Shown piece after piece: positions 33,295 through 42,417 of a DNA stretch of 64,000 nt (positions are counted from its first letter, which is position 1; the number at the start of each line of letters is the position of its first letter). Under the pieces are notes generated by a model. It worked only from the letters and a program-made list of their open reading frames with translations, made no database searches and was not told the DNA's origin. A program made the position numbers and the translations under genes. The DNA lies in contig NZ_QJSD01000003.1 in NCBI RefSeq assembly GCF_003313245.1, positions 62,001 to 126,000 on the forward strand, written 5' to 3'. This DNA is from Primorskyibacter marinus. Its GTDB lineage: Bacteria; Pseudomonadota; Alphaproteobacteria; Rhodobacterales; Rhodobacteraceae.

Positions 33295-33324
33295 GAAAAC
33301 AAACAGGGCACCCGTGGGTGCCCT
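33295..33324 (-). terminator. Intrinsic terminator after ppaC
   Basis: Read leftward, AGGGCACCC-AC-GGGTGCCCT forms a perfect nine-base-pair stem (33305-33324) followed by GTTTGTTTTC. It begins 25 bases beyond the ppaC stop codon. Confidence 0.8.
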
Positions 33325-33349
33325 GATGCAATTCTGAAATCCTCGCGGT

Positions 33350-34270
33350 TCAGACCTTGAGGTTCGGAATGATCTGCTTTTTGCGGCTCATTACGCCGGG
33401 CAGCACGACTGTGTCACCGTTGACTGACGCGCCAAAGCTCTTTTCGGCCACGGCCTTCACCAGATCGTTCGGCACCAGCAGCGTCGCCTCTTCGTTCAGG
33501 ATGTCCACGACGAAAAGCAGCACCTGATCTACGCCGTCTTCCTTGGCCACGTCGGTCATTGCAGCCATCAGGCTGTCCTTGCGCGACAGAACCTGAGCCG
33601 GCGCGGTGGTTTCCAGAACCGAGACCCGGAACTTGGTGTCGCCGACACCGTACTCCTTGGAATCCATGCGCAGCAACTCGGCATCCGAAAATGCGCTGAC
33701 ATCGGATTTGGCCGCGAACATTTCGGCGGCATATTCAGGAATGTTGACGCCGAGCTGCTCTGCCAGAGTTTCGGCCACGGCGCGGTCGTGATCTGTCGTG
33801 GTCGGCGAACGGAATTCCAGCGTGTCCGACAGGATGCAGCTGAGCGCCGCGCCCTTGATGGCGTCGGGCATCTTCGCGGCGTCTTTGCCCATCAGATCGA
33901 CCATGATCGTGGCCGTGCAAGCCAGCGGGCGCACGGTAATGTCGATCGGGCCTTTGGTTTCCAGACCGCTGACCAGTTTGTGATGGTCGATGATGCCGAC
34001 GATATCCGCCGCGTTGATGTTGTCGGGCAGTTCGGCGGGATTATTGGTGTCGACGATGATCACAGGCGCCCCTTCGGCCACGTCCGAGATGATCTCGGGT
34101 TTGTCGAGGTTCCAGCGTTCCAGCATGAAGGCGGCTTCGGTGTTGGGCTCTCCCAGAAGCTTGGGGGCCGCAGCCTCGCCCTTCACCTCATTGAGATACC
34201 AGGCCCATATGATCGGCGAACCGGTCGAGTCGGTGTCGGGAGATTTGTGGCCAAAAACCTGCGTGGTCAT
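33350..34270 (-). CDS. ppaC: Manganese-dependent inorganic pyrophosphatase (DHH family)
   Basis: A 306-residue cytosolic family II pyrophosphatase: VFGHKSPDTDS (metal ligands), VIIVDTNNP, the DHH motif in VGIIDHHKLVSG, ALSCILSDTLEFRSPTTTDHD, and C-terminal PGVMSRKKQIIPNL with substrate-binding SRKKQ. Length is standard. The start at 34270 gives MTTQVFGHKSPDTD. It is followed by a clear terminator. Confidence 0.94.
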   Translation of the reverse strand: MTTQVFGHKSPDTDSTGSPIIWAWYLNEVKGEAAAPKLLGEPNTEAAFMLERWNLDKPEIISDVAEGAPVIIVDTNNPAELPDNINAADIVGIIDHHKLVSGLETKGPIDITVRPLACTATIMVDLMGKDAAKMPDAIKGAALSCILSDTLEFRSPTTTDHDRAVAETLAEQLGVNIPEYAAEMFAAKSDVSAFSDAELLRMDSKEYGVGDTKFRVSVLETTAPAQVLSRKDSLMAAMTDVAKEDGVDQVLLFVVDILNEEATLLVPNDLVKAVAEKSFGASVNGDTVVLPGVMSRKKQIIPNLKV

Positions 34271-34396
34271 ATGATGCGTCCTCTTGATGTCCCAAGGCAA
34301 TTTGCGCGCCTTATAGGCAAGCGCTGGAGGCTTGTCACCCGTCGCCGGCGGGGTGCGACATCGCAGTGCGGACAGGTTTGTGATTGTGCAGGGGAC

Positions 34397-34450
34397 GGAG
34401 CGAGGGGCCAGCCCCTCGCGCTCCCCGGAGTATTTTGGCCAAGAAGAAGG
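34397..34450 (+). repeat. 54-base dispersed hairpin repeat, copy 2
   Basis: GCGAGGGG-CCAG-CCCCTCGC hairpin plus the CTCCCCGGAGTATTTTGGCC tail and AAGAAGAAGG end. It lies between ppaC and the phosphoglucomutase gene, ten bases beyond the latter's stop. Compared with copy 1 it differs mainly in the bases just after the T-run. Confidence 0.85.
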
Positions 34451-34459
34451 TTGGCCGTA

Positions 34460-35953
34460 TCAGAAGGTTTGGTCATAGGCACCGACGTCCGGCTCTGTGC
34501 GGATAATTGCGTCGATATCTTCGAAGATCGCGCGCAGATCCGCCTCGCTTCTGGTGCTTTCGCAGACGACCACGAGATTCGGTGTATTGGAGCTGGCGCG
34601 GACCAGCGCCCAGCTGCCGTCTTCCAGCAATACGCGCGCGCCGTTCACGGTGACGATACCGGAGATTGGCCGCCCGCCCAAGGTGCCGCCTGTTTCTGTC
34701 ATCTCTTCCAGTCGGGTGACGATGCGGGCGAGGATGTCGCGCTTTTGCGTATCGGCGGCGAAGGGCGACAGTGTCGGGGTCGTCCATGTCTGCGGCAGAG
34801 CGCGGCGCAGATCCGAGATTTTCTTGTCGGGGTTGCGGTCCATCAGCTTGCAGATCTCAACGGCGACGCGGAGCCCGCAATCATAGCCGCGGCCCAGGGG
34901 TTCGGCCAGAAAGTAGTGGCCCGATTTTTCAAAACCGGCCAGCGCGCCCAGCTTTTTCACGCGTCGTTTCATGTGGCTGTGGCCGGTTTTCCAATAGTCG
35001 GACCGCGCGCCATTCTTCTGGAGCACGGGGTCCGAGGCGAAGAGGCCGGTGGATTTCACATCTGCCACGAACATGGCGCCCGGATACAGCCCTGACAGAT
35101 CGCGCGCCATGATCACGCCCATCTTGTCGGCGAAAATTTCTTCTCCTTCGTCATCCACGACGCCGCAACGATCGCCGTCGCCATCGAAACCCAACGCCAG
35201 GTCAGCGTTGCTGTCGCACAGGCAGGTTGCCATGTCATGCAACATCTCCAGCGCCTCTGGGTTGGGGTTGTAATGCGGAAAAGTATAGTCGAGCGCGCAG
35301 TGTCTTTCGACCACGTCGGCACCGATACGGCGGAGCACTTCGGGCGCGAAGGCACCGGCAGTGCCATTGCCGGTGGCGCAAACCACGCGCAGCGGGCGAG
35401 TGAGGCGGAAGTCGCCAGCAAGATCGTCGAGATAGGCCTCGCGCACGCCTTCAACCACCTCCCATGAGCCACCCGGAGATGCGATGCCGCGGCCTTCCAG
35501 CACGATGTCGCGCAGCTCTGCCATGTCTTCGGGACCATGGGTCAGAGGGCGTTCAAACCCCATTTTCACTCCGGTCCAGCCGTTCGGATTATGTGACGCG
35601 GTGACCATCGCCACCGCAGGCACATCCAGATGAAACTGTGCGAAATAGGCCATTGGTGACACGGCCACGCCAATATCCAGCACCTTGATGCCAGCCTGCA
35701 CCAACCCCAGTATCAGGGCGTTCTTCACCTCTTGCGAATAGGCCCGGTAGTCGTTGCCCACGGCGATCACCGGCGCGATCCCGCGCGTGTGCATCTGCGT
35801 GCCCAACCCCAGCCCGAGCGCCGTCATGCCAGGCAGATTAATCTCTGACGGGTATTTCCACCGCGCGTCATATTCACGAAAGCCGGTCGGTGCGATCATC
35901 GGCTGGCTGAAAAAGGCCCAACAGTTGGGCGTTACGGTTTCCAATGGCTTCAT
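34460..35953 (-). CDS. Phosphomannomutase / phosphoglucomutase
   Basis: A 497-residue alpha-D-phosphohexomutase. It has PTGFREYDARWKYP at the start (the usual phosphohexomutase opening), the phosphoserine loop VTASHNPNGWTGVK, metal loop LGFDGDGDRCGVVDDEG, sugar-binding GFEKSGHYF and phosphate-binding VRASSNTPNLVV. It interconverts hexose-6- and -1-phosphates for surface polysaccharide. It is placed 48 bases after the KpsE-like gene and probably cotranscribed with it. Confidence 0.92.
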   Translation of the reverse strand: MKPLETVTPNCWAFFSQPMIAPTGFREYDARWKYPSEINLPGMTALGLGLGTQMHTRGIAPVIAVGNDYRAYSQEVKNALILGLVQAGIKVLDIGVAVSPMAYFAQFHLDVPAVAMVTASHNPNGWTGVKMGFERPLTHGPEDMAELRDIVLEGRGIASPGGSWEVVEGVREAYLDDLAGDFRLTRPLRVVCATGNGTAGAFAPEVLRRIGADVVERHCALDYTFPHYNPNPEALEMLHDMATCLCDSNADLALGFDGDGDRCGVVDDEGEEIFADKMGVIMARDLSGLYPGAMFVADVKSTGLFASDPVLQKNGARSDYWKTGHSHMKRRVKKLGALAGFEKSGHYFLAEPLGRGYDCGLRVAVEICKLMDRNPDKKISDLRRALPQTWTTPTLSPFAADTQKRDILARIVTRLEEMTETGGTLGGRPISGIVTVNGARVLLEDGSWALVRASSNTPNLVVVCESTRSEADLRAIFEDIDAIIRTEPDVGAYDQTF

Positions 35954-36001
35954 GGGATCACTTTCTGGATGTCGGGTGCCGCATCGGGACCGCAGGTTCG
36001 G

Positions 36002-37615
36002 TTAAGAGGAAATCTGTTCGCGCAGAATCGACGCGGTAAGAGAGATCATCAGATAAATTCCGCCAAAGATCAGGAATGCCAGCACGGTGTTTTCGAATTT
36101 GCGTGGATAGCTGGGATCTTCGGAGGCGACCGGCACAACGCTGGTGGTCAGGTAGCGTGCCTGACTGCTGGCATCGCGCCGCGAAGTTTCCAGCGTGACC
36201 AATGCCGATTGCAGCACCTCGTTGGCGGCGGCCAGATCAGCCTGCGCCAGTTGAATTTGCACGGCCAGTTCGGCCAATGAGTTTTCGCCCGAAACAGTTG
36301 CCGTCATTTGTGACCTGAGGTCCGCCAGCAATGCTTGGAGCCGCCGCACATCGCCGCGCGTGCCCTCGACCCGGCTGCTGTTGGGACGATCGTTGTCCAG
36401 AAGCGCCTGAAGTTCCAGTTGCTTTTCCTGCAACAGCACCTCGACATTGTTGATCTGCCCGCGCAGAGCGGCAATGCGTCCCTCGGGATCAAGGATCTGC
36501 CCTTCGTTCTGCATTCGAACCAGCCGTTCCTGGGCGTTGCGCCGTTCGGCCTGCGCCTTTTCCAGGGCCTGCTCAGCATCCTGCACGGCGTTGGACCGCT
36601 TGCGCAAAGACAGGTTATCAACCCTTTCTTCGGCATAGGCGATCAGGGCGCGGCTGAATTCAGCGCCGAGGACCGGGTCTGCGGCCACCACCTCCATCCG
36701 GATCACGCCTTCTGTGGGATCATAGCCGATCTCGATGTTGCGCTTGTAGACCTTGTAGGCCTGTTCGTTCGATGGGTCCGCTTCCAACCTCTGGATCGGG
36801 TCGATGGCCGGATCGCTGAAATGCGCCTTGAACCCTTCATCCTCATTCAGTCGCAGCATGGCGTCCTTTGATTGCAGATAGGATTGCACCGCGATCGCGT
36901 CCTGGTTGGTCGCGAATTGCGTGCCGCTGAAAAAGCTTGATCCGCCACCGCCACCGCCATCGGATTTCAGGATCAGAAATTCGGATTTCGTCGAGTACAT
37001 GGGCGTGGCGATATTGTAGAAATAGTAGCCCACCAGAATCGTCGGCAGCAGCACGAAAAAAGCCAGCCGCGTCAACAGCAGGGCGGTCCGCCGCCGCCGC
37101 CGTTTTGCGATGTCGCGCTGAACCTTCATGATCTCGCGAGAGCGGCGTTCGGCCGGGCTGATCTCGGTCGAGGGCAGGGTATTGCCTTTTTCGGGCAGGG
37201 TTTGAGGCAGGTGCACGCGGTCGTCCGGCGATTTTTTGTCGGATGGCGGCACGCCTGCCCCGCCATCGCCCTCTGCTTCCGGGGCGGTGCGGCCCGCCAT
37301 CACCAGTTCCAGGGTGTTTGCGCGGGAAAACGGATCAATCCCCTTGATGCGCAGCAGACGCACGGCATCGTGGTCGGTGGGTGGCGCAAGCCCGTGTTTC
37401 TGCGCAAGACGACGTGCCATGCGCAATTGTCGCCCGGTCAGCCCTTCTTGGCGTATCTCTTCCAGATCGGTCGAGCCCAGCGGGTTTTCATTCTGCTGCT
37501 CTGTTGGCGAAGGGGCTGCGCCTTCGGCAACGGCCTCTGTCTGCGCCGGCGGCTCATCGCCGGGGACAGGTCGCTGTGGAATGCGAAATTTTCTAGCCTT
37601 GGGTTTCGTAGTCAT
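36002..37615 (-). CDS. Capsule polysaccharide export inner-membrane protein (KpsE-like)
   Basis: A 537-residue polysaccharide co-polymerase/export protein. It has a long Pro/Glu-rich cytosolic N-terminus (to about 180), a basic patch RRRR then a TM helix near 190-212 (FFVLLPTILVGYYFYN), a large periplasmic coiled coil (about 340-450) and a second TM near 510-530. AFLIFGGIYLMISLTASIL marks the C-terminal helix. It would link the ABC exporter with the outer-membrane channel. It overlaps the KpsT-like gene by 23 bases. A Gly-rich run (GGGGGSSFF) lies after the first strand. Confidence 0.87.
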   Translation of the reverse strand: MTTKPKARKFRIPQRPVPGDEPPAQTEAVAEGAAPSPTEQQNENPLGSTDLEEIRQEGLTGRQLRMARRLAQKHGLAPPTDHDAVRLLRIKGIDPFSRANTLELVMAGRTAPEAEGDGGAGVPPSDKKSPDDRVHLPQTLPEKGNTLPSTEISPAERRSREIMKVQRDIAKRRRRRTALLLTRLAFFVLLPTILVGYYFYNIATPMYSTKSEFLILKSDGGGGGGSSFFSGTQFATNQDAIAVQSYLQSKDAMLRLNEDEGFKAHFSDPAIDPIQRLEADPSNEQAYKVYKRNIEIGYDPTEGVIRMEVVAADPVLGAEFSRALIAYAEERVDNLSLRKRSNAVQDAEQALEKAQAERRNAQERLVRMQNEGQILDPEGRIAALRGQINNVEVLLQEKQLELQALLDNDRPNSSRVEGTRGDVRRLQALLADLRSQMTATVSGENSLAELAVQIQLAQADLAAANEVLQSALVTLETSRRDASSQARYLTTSVVPVASEDPSYPRKFENTVLAFLIFGGIYLMISLTASILREQISS

Positions 37616-38252
37616 AAAGCTGCTTCGCCTCTTCCAAGGTTTCAAACATATGTAGCTGGCCATCCATCAAGACGGCAGCCTTGCGGGCGAATTTCTCCAG
37701 CACCTTGGCCTGGTGCGAGACGATGATGATCGTGGTTGTGCGCAATCTTTCCGCCAGAAGATCGCCTGCCTTGCGATTGAACGCCACATCCGTCGAATTC
37801 GGCATGCCCTCGTCGATCAGGTAGATGTCAAAATCCAGTGCCAGCATCAATGCAAAGGTGAACCGCGACCGCATGCCCGATGAATATGTCCCCAGGGGCT
37901 GGTCGAAATATTCCTCCAGCCCGCACAGCCAGCGACAGAAGGCTTCGACATAGTCGGGGTCCAGCCCGTAAAGCCGGGCGATGTAGCGCGAATTTTCCAT
38001 TGCCGAGTGTTTGCCCACCACGCCGCCCATGAAACCCAGCGGAAACGACACCCGGCAGCTGCGGCGAATTTCCCCCTCATCGGGTTTTTCCAGCCCTGCC
38101 ATCATCTTGATCAACGTGGTCTTGCCGGTGCCATTCGGCGCAAGAATGCCCAGGCTTTCGCCCAAGGGAACCTGGAACGAGACCTTGTCGAGGATCACCT
38201 TGCGTTGCGTGCCTGTCCAGAAGGACTTGCTCACATTGTCGAATTCCAGCAT
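37593..38252 (-). CDS. Polysaccharide ABC exporter ATPase (KpsT-like)
   Basis: A 219-residue ATPase of the polysaccharide/teichoic acid export group. MLEFDNVSKSF opens it; Walker A is ILAPNGTGKTTL, signature LGTYSSGMRSR, Walker B FDIYLIDEG (Asp replaced by the DEG form as usual in KpsT) and IIIVSHQ. It provides energy for exporting capsule or similar glycans. Its start is at 38252; the protein runs into the KpsE-like gene (23-base overlap). The expected permease KpsM is not adjacent. Confidence 0.9.
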   Translation of the reverse strand: MLEFDNVSKSFWTGTQRKVILDKVSFQVPLGESLGILAPNGTGKTTLIKMMAGLEKPDEGEIRRSCRVSFPLGFMGGVVGKHSAMENSRYIARLYGLDPDYVEAFCRWLCGLEEYFDQPLGTYSSGMRSRFTFALMLALDFDIYLIDEGMPNSTDVAFNRKAGDLLAERLRTTTIIIVSHQAKVLEKFARKAAVLMDGQLHMFETLEEAKQLYDYETQG

Positions 38253-38527
38253 CGAATGCTCCGGCGCAAATGCGCTTTGCCTGTAGGGTGCCTGACCATA
38301 TTGCACGAAACAGGTGTGTACACGGCCCTTATATGACGGTTTGGTTGATCAATTGGCAACATCCTGACGAATTGTTTCGATTGCAGACGTACATAACGCG
38401 GCGCAGGCGACGTTGGCACGGGGTTCTTTCTTGCCTGACATTGAAAAAACCAGCCGGCGCGATACGATTCAGGACAAGAGAACCCAACGATGATCTGAAA
38501 ATGCACCGCACAACGCCAGGCGCCCAT
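38253..38527. other. Divergent intergenic region
   Basis: About 275 bases between the start of the KpsT-like gene and the uracil-DNA-glycosylase-like gene. It contains small palindromes GTGTACAC (near 38313) and TTGATCAA (near 38345), of unknown meaning. Promoters for both directions are expected. Confidence 0.3.
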
Positions 38528-39121
38528 ATGGCCACTGACCCGCCCTTGACCGATCAGATCCGCAATTGCACGATCTGCAAAGAACGTTTTCTTGCCACTG
38601 CCACGCGCCACACGCCACGTCCCGTTGCCTGGTTCCAGCCGGGCGTTCGCATACTTGTTGCCGGTCAGGCACCCGGCAAGCGGGTGCACGAAACCGGCCT
38701 GCCGTTTTTTGACCGGTCAGGTGACCGGTTGCGTGACTGGATGGGGATCGACAAAGACACGTTCTATGACACTGACCGGATCGGCGTGCTGCCGACAGCG
38801 TTTTGCTTTCCCGGCTATGATGCCAGGGGCGCGGATCTGCCGCCACCGCCGATCTGTTGGGAAACATGGCACGACCGCGCCCTGGAAGAGATCGGCGAGG
38901 TCAGCCTGACCCTGATTGTCGGGGGCTACGCAATCCGGCGACATCTCGGTTCAACCGCGCCGATGACGCAAGTGGTGGCCGGATGGCGCAGCCACGCCCC
39001 GGCCACATTCCCTCTGCCGCATCCATCCTGGCGCAATAATGCCTGGATAAAGCGCAACCCATGGTTTGAGGCCGAACTTCTTCCGGAATTGCAGGCTGCG
39101 GTGAAAAATGTCCTGACTTAG
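38528..39121 (+). CDS. Uracil-DNA glycosylase family protein
   Basis: A 197-residue protein of the small uracil-DNA glycosylase superfamily: CTICKERFLATATRHTPRPV, VRILVAGQAPGKRVHETGLPFFDRSGDRL (in parts; GQAPG and PFFDRSG match the family-4-like GExPG and PFVGxSG), TAFCFPGYD and LPHPSWRNNAW (substrate Ser/His motif). It may act on deaminated bases, or like some members have no glycosylase activity. The start at 38528 is preferred; 38501 is possible. No strong ribosome site is seen. Confidence 0.82.
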   Translation: MATDPPLTDQIRNCTICKERFLATATRHTPRPVAWFQPGVRILVAGQAPGKRVHETGLPFFDRSGDRLRDWMGIDKDTFYDTDRIGVLPTAFCFPGYDARGADLPPPPICWETWHDRALEEIGEVSLTLIVGGYAIRRHLGSTAPMTQVVAGWRSHAPATFPLPHPSWRNNAWIKRNPWFEAELLPELQAAVKNVLT

Positions 39122-39309
39122 GCGACCAGGCAACACCCGCGACTTGGATGCGCCGATGGATTTCAGGCGATCCTCAGGATTCCTGACGCGACGGCGTGTC
39201 AGACAGGTTCCTCTTGTCGCAAAGCCAAAGGCGGAATACATCGTCGCGAAGTAGTGTGCCGGTTCCACCTCCCTTGTCGGAACCGTGCCAAAGCAGAATG
39301 AGGTTCGGG

Positions 39310-40110
39310 ATGACTGAGACCACTCCGCTCGACGTCGCCCATGCGACCATGCAGGCCGCACCGCAGGACGACACCTTGCGTCTGAGCTTCTTCGAAACCC
39401 TCGCCTCGACAGAGCTGTTCCTGATGCTGACTGAAGAGGCCCAGGGCGACTCGATCTCGCCAGAGATCTTCGAGATTTCAGACAACGCCTTCGTTCTCAT
39501 TTTTGATCGCGAAGATCGGCTTGCGGGATTTGTCGGCCGGGCCGTACCCTACGCCGCCCTGCCGGGCCGGGCCATTGCCGGACTTCTGGCGGGCCAGAAT
39601 ATCGGGCTGGGCCTGAACCTCGAAACCGCGCCTTCATCCATGTTGCTTCCCCCTCAGGCGGTGGACTGGCTGGCGCAAACCCTCGCCCACGCACCGCAGA
39701 CCGCGCAAGGCAGGCCGCGCCAATTCCACGCCCCCACGGATGTGCCCGAGGCGCTGAACACGGCGCTTGATACCAAGCTGGCCAGCGCGGCGGGATTGGC
39801 GCAGGCCGCCTATCTGGTCGGCGTCACCTATGATGACAACCGCAAAACCCACCTTCTGGCATTCGCGGGGGCAGCGCAGGGGGCCGAGCACGCGCTTGCA
39901 GGCGCGGTCAATCAGACGCTCACCTTTTCGGGGATCGAAGCCGGGGCACTTGATATCGTCTTTCTGGCGCAGGATGACCCGATGCTTGGGCGTCTGATAC
40001 CGCTCGCCCGCCCGTTTGACCTGCCCGCAACACAACCTGCGCCGTCTCGCCGTCAAGATGCTCCGGCAGCGCCGGGTTCGGACCCTGAAAAACCGCCAAT
40101 CCTGCGGTAA
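39310..40110 (+). CDS. SseB family protein
   Basis: A 266-residue soluble protein with an SseB-type domain near residues 25-125 (SFFETLASTELFLMLTE, AFVLIFDREDRLAGF, VPYAALPGRAIAGLLAGQN in adjoining parts). The C-terminal half is a second, less conserved region with AAYLVGVTYDDN. Function of SseB-like proteins outside enterobacteria is unknown. GAGG lies about ten bases before the ATG at 39310. It is convergent with the P1 peptidase across a dispersed repeat. Confidence 0.8.
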   Translation: MTETTPLDVAHATMQAAPQDDTLRLSFFETLASTELFLMLTEEAQGDSISPEIFEISDNAFVLIFDREDRLAGFVGRAVPYAALPGRAIAGLLAGQNIGLGLNLETAPSSMLLPPQAVDWLAQTLAHAPQTAQGRPRQFHAPTDVPEALNTALDTKLASAAGLAQAAYLVGVTYDDNRKTHLLAFAGAAQGAEHALAGAVNQTLTFSGIEAGALDIVFLAQDDPMLGRLIPLARPFDLPATQPAPSRRQDAPAAPGSDPEKPPILR

Positions 40111-40236
40111 CCAATCGCGCGCGGTCGCCCAGAATCTCCGATCATGCTGTCAAAATTGTAAAAAATTGCCACCCGCAATCTTCGCATCACCACTGCGGGA
40201 ACGTAAGAACGCGGTTCCAGCCGCGCTCATCGGTCT

Positions 40237-40290
40237 CCTTCTTCTTGGTAAAAATACTCCGGGGAGTGCGAGGGGCTGGCCCCTCGCTTC
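40237..40290 (-). repeat. 54-base dispersed hairpin repeat, copy 3 (inverted)
   Basis: Reverse-complement copy of the 54-base element, with tail GGTAAAAATACTCCGGGGAG before the hairpin GCGAGGGG-CTGG-CCCCTCGC. It lies between the convergent SseB-family and P1 peptidase genes. Confidence 0.85.
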
Positions 40291-40314
40291 GGCGGCCATT
40301 CTTGGGGCCTGTTC

Positions 40315-41313
40315 TTATCTGCGATAGCACGGCAGCGCGTCGCCCGGCTTCGGCTCGGCTTCGTAGACACCCCGTGCAATGGCCCGCGACAGGCAAAGCG
40401 CGGCGGCGTGTCCAATCTCGGCCAGCCCCCCAACCGGATCTTCGAGCGGCCGGGCAGCAGTGGACGCGGCGAATACCAAGTCGCCATCCACCGGCGCATG
40501 GGCCGGCACGATGGCACGGCCTATCCCGTCATGTGCGGCCAAGGCCATGCGTTTCGCCTGTGTCTTGGTCAGGGCGGCATCGGTGGCAACAATGGCAATG
40601 GTCGTGTTTGCCCCCTGTGCGCCGCCGATCAACGCAGTCTTTCGACTGTCGGTCTTTCGGCCCAACCCGCGACGCAGGTCCGGGCCCAGCCCGCCGAACT
40701 CTGTGCCAATCTCGAACGGGGCGGCCCAGAAATGCCGCTCTCCATCGGTGGTAACCGATCCCATCGGGTTCACGGCCACCAGCGCGCCCACCGTCACGCC
40801 GTTGTCCAGCACCAGCGAAGCCGACCCCAGCCCGCCCTTGTGCATCGCTGTCAGCGCGCCGGTTCCCGCACCAAAGCTGCCCAGATCAAACGCCTGGCCC
40901 GTTTCTGCGTAGGCCTGTGCTCCGAGTGCCGGATAGGGATTTTCGGTCCAATCCTTGCACCCGCCATTCACCAGATCAAAAATGATCGCCGCAGGCACCA
41001 AAGGCACCCGTGCCGGGCCGACGGCAAAGCCGCGACCTTCCGCGCGCAACGCTTCCATCACGCCGGTCGCGGCGGCAAGGCCGAAAGCCGATCCGCCCGA
41101 CAACACCAGCGCATCGACGGCAGGGGCAGTCTTGTCAGGCTCCAGAAGGTCGGTCTCGTGGCTGCCGGGCGCACCGCCCATGACGGCGTAGGAGGTCACG
41201 AAAGGCGCATCGGCCGTGAGCACCGTGGTGCCGGATTTCAGCACCTCGTCCTGCGCGTTGCCGACCCGCAGGCCGGTGACATCGGTGATCAGGTTTCGCG
41301 GTCCGGGGATCAT
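40315..41313 (-). CDS. P1 family peptidase (DmpA-like)
   Basis: A 332-residue self-processing hydrolase. It begins MIPGPRNLITDVTGLRVGN and shows VLSGGSAFGLAAATGVMEALR and AIIFDLVNGG, then the processing site GGAQGANTTIAIVATDA, where cleavage before Thr would free the N-terminal nucleophile. DmpA-like enzymes hydrolyse N-terminal D/L-amino acids or beta-peptides; substrate unknown. It follows the SDR gene by 79 bases in the same direction. Confidence 0.9.
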   Translation of the reverse strand: MIPGPRNLITDVTGLRVGNAQDEVLKSGTTVLTADAPFVTSYAVMGGAPGSHETDLLEPDKTAPAVDALVLSGGSAFGLAAATGVMEALRAEGRGFAVGPARVPLVPAAIIFDLVNGGCKDWTENPYPALGAQAYAETGQAFDLGSFGAGTGALTAMHKGGLGSASLVLDNGVTVGALVAVNPMGSVTTDGERHFWAAPFEIGTEFGGLGPDLRRGLGRKTDSRKTALIGGAQGANTTIAIVATDAALTKTQAKRMALAAHDGIGRAIVPAHAPVDGDLVFAASTAARPLEDPVGGLAEIGHAAALCLSRAIARGVYEAEPKPGDALPCYRR

Positions 41314-41392
41314 GGAACAGCTCCGTGATAGGCGGGCGATGGCCCGCTGAACAAAAGGCACCGCGTCAAGCGCGGTGCGGGTGTCTCGTGGT

Positions 41393-42133
41393 TCAGATAC
41401 AGCGCCCGCCATCGACTTCCATGCAGATGCCGGTGATCAGCCCGGCCTCGTCAGAGCACAGGAAGGCCGCTGCATTGCCCATGTCTTCGGGGGTGGAAAA
41501 GCGCCCCATCGGGATGCTCGACAGAAATTTCGCGCGCATCTCTGGCGTGTCTTCTCCCATGAAGCTGGCCAAGAGCGGCGTCTCGCCCGCGACCGGGTTC
41601 AACGCATTGACGCGGACGCCTTTGGGGGCCAGCTCTACCGCCATCGCCTTGGTCGCCGTGTTCACCCAGCCCTTGGATGCGTTGTACCAGTTCAGACGGG
41701 GGCGCGGGGACAGACCAGCGGTGGAAGAGATATTGAGGATCACACCCGCCCCCTGCGTCTTCATCAGGGGCACCGATGCGCGGGCGGCCAGGTAGATCGC
41801 CTTGCAGTTTACGGCAAAGACGCGGTCGAAATCCTCTTCCGTCACATCCTCCATAGCTGCGGGCAGATGCGTGACGCCGGCATTGTTCACCAGAATGTCG
41901 ACCTTGCCGAAACTGGCCTGAGCCGCCGCGATCATCGCGTTGACGCTGGCACCATCGGCCACATCGACAGTGTGCGCCTTGCCACCGATCTCCTCGGCAA
42001 TTTTTGCGGCCGCATCCGTATTGATGTCGGCCACCATGACGCGGGCACCCTCGGCGGCAAATTTCCGCGCGATCCCGGTGCCGAAGCCGGATCCGGCACC
42101 GGTGACGATGGCAGTCTTGTCGCGAAGCCGCAT
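41393..42133 (-). CDS. SDR family NAD(P)-dependent oxidoreductase (3-oxoacyl-ACP-reductase-like)
   Basis: A 246-residue classical short-chain dehydrogenase. Cofactor loop TGAGSGFGTGIA, then DILVNNAGVTH, the Ser of the triad in LNISSTAGLSP, catalytic WYNASKG and VNALNPVAGETPLL. C-terminus is DGGRCI. The substrate cannot be told. It follows the ABC transporter ATPase gene after a 284-base gap. GGAGGATTCC precedes the ATG. Confidence 0.9.
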   Translation of the reverse strand: MRLRDKTAIVTGAGSGFGTGIARKFAAEGARVMVADINTDAAAKIAEEIGGKAHTVDVADGASVNAMIAAAQASFGKVDILVNNAGVTHLPAAMEDVTEEDFDRVFAVNCKAIYLAARASVPLMKTQGAGVILNISSTAGLSPRPRLNWYNASKGWVNTATKAMAVELAPKGVRVNALNPVAGETPLLASFMGEDTPEMRAKFLSSIPMGRFSTPEDMGNAAAFLCSDEAGLITGICMEVDGGRCI

Positions 42134-42174
42134 GGAATCCTCCTTTGGTCAGGACAGGTCAGGGGCAGGGTGGC

Positions 42175-42339
42175 TCAGCCGATAAACGCCACGATGTTCC
42201 AAGCAAGCGCGAGGTTCAAGGGCGAGGCAAGCGGTTGCTTGCGGGTCTTGTGTTGAAACATCATCTGTGCGGCGGTCAGGGCGGGGTCACTCTTTGCGGC
42301 ATCCCCGTGTGCCCTGTCGCACAGAATGCTGTTGTCCAT
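42175..42339 (-). CDS. Possible 54-residue small protein
   Basis: A leftward frame, MDNSILCDRAHGDAAKSDPA through a hydrophobic end LALAWNIVAFIG, lies between the ABC ATPase and SDR genes. A shorter start (MMFQHKTRKQPLA) would give 29 residues ending in the same hydrophobic stretch. The ribosome site is weak and no family is recognised, so this is only a candidate. The residual gap 42340-42417 shows nothing else. Confidence 0.3.
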   Translation of the reverse strand: MDNSILCDRAHGDAAKSDPALTAAQMMFQHKTRKQPLASPLNLALAWNIVAFIG

Positions 42340-42417
42340 CGCGGGCTGACGGCAAGGCCCCCAATGACTGGACGGCAGAAGCCTGGGATCGGTACAGGCG
42401 CGAGACTGTAAGCCATG

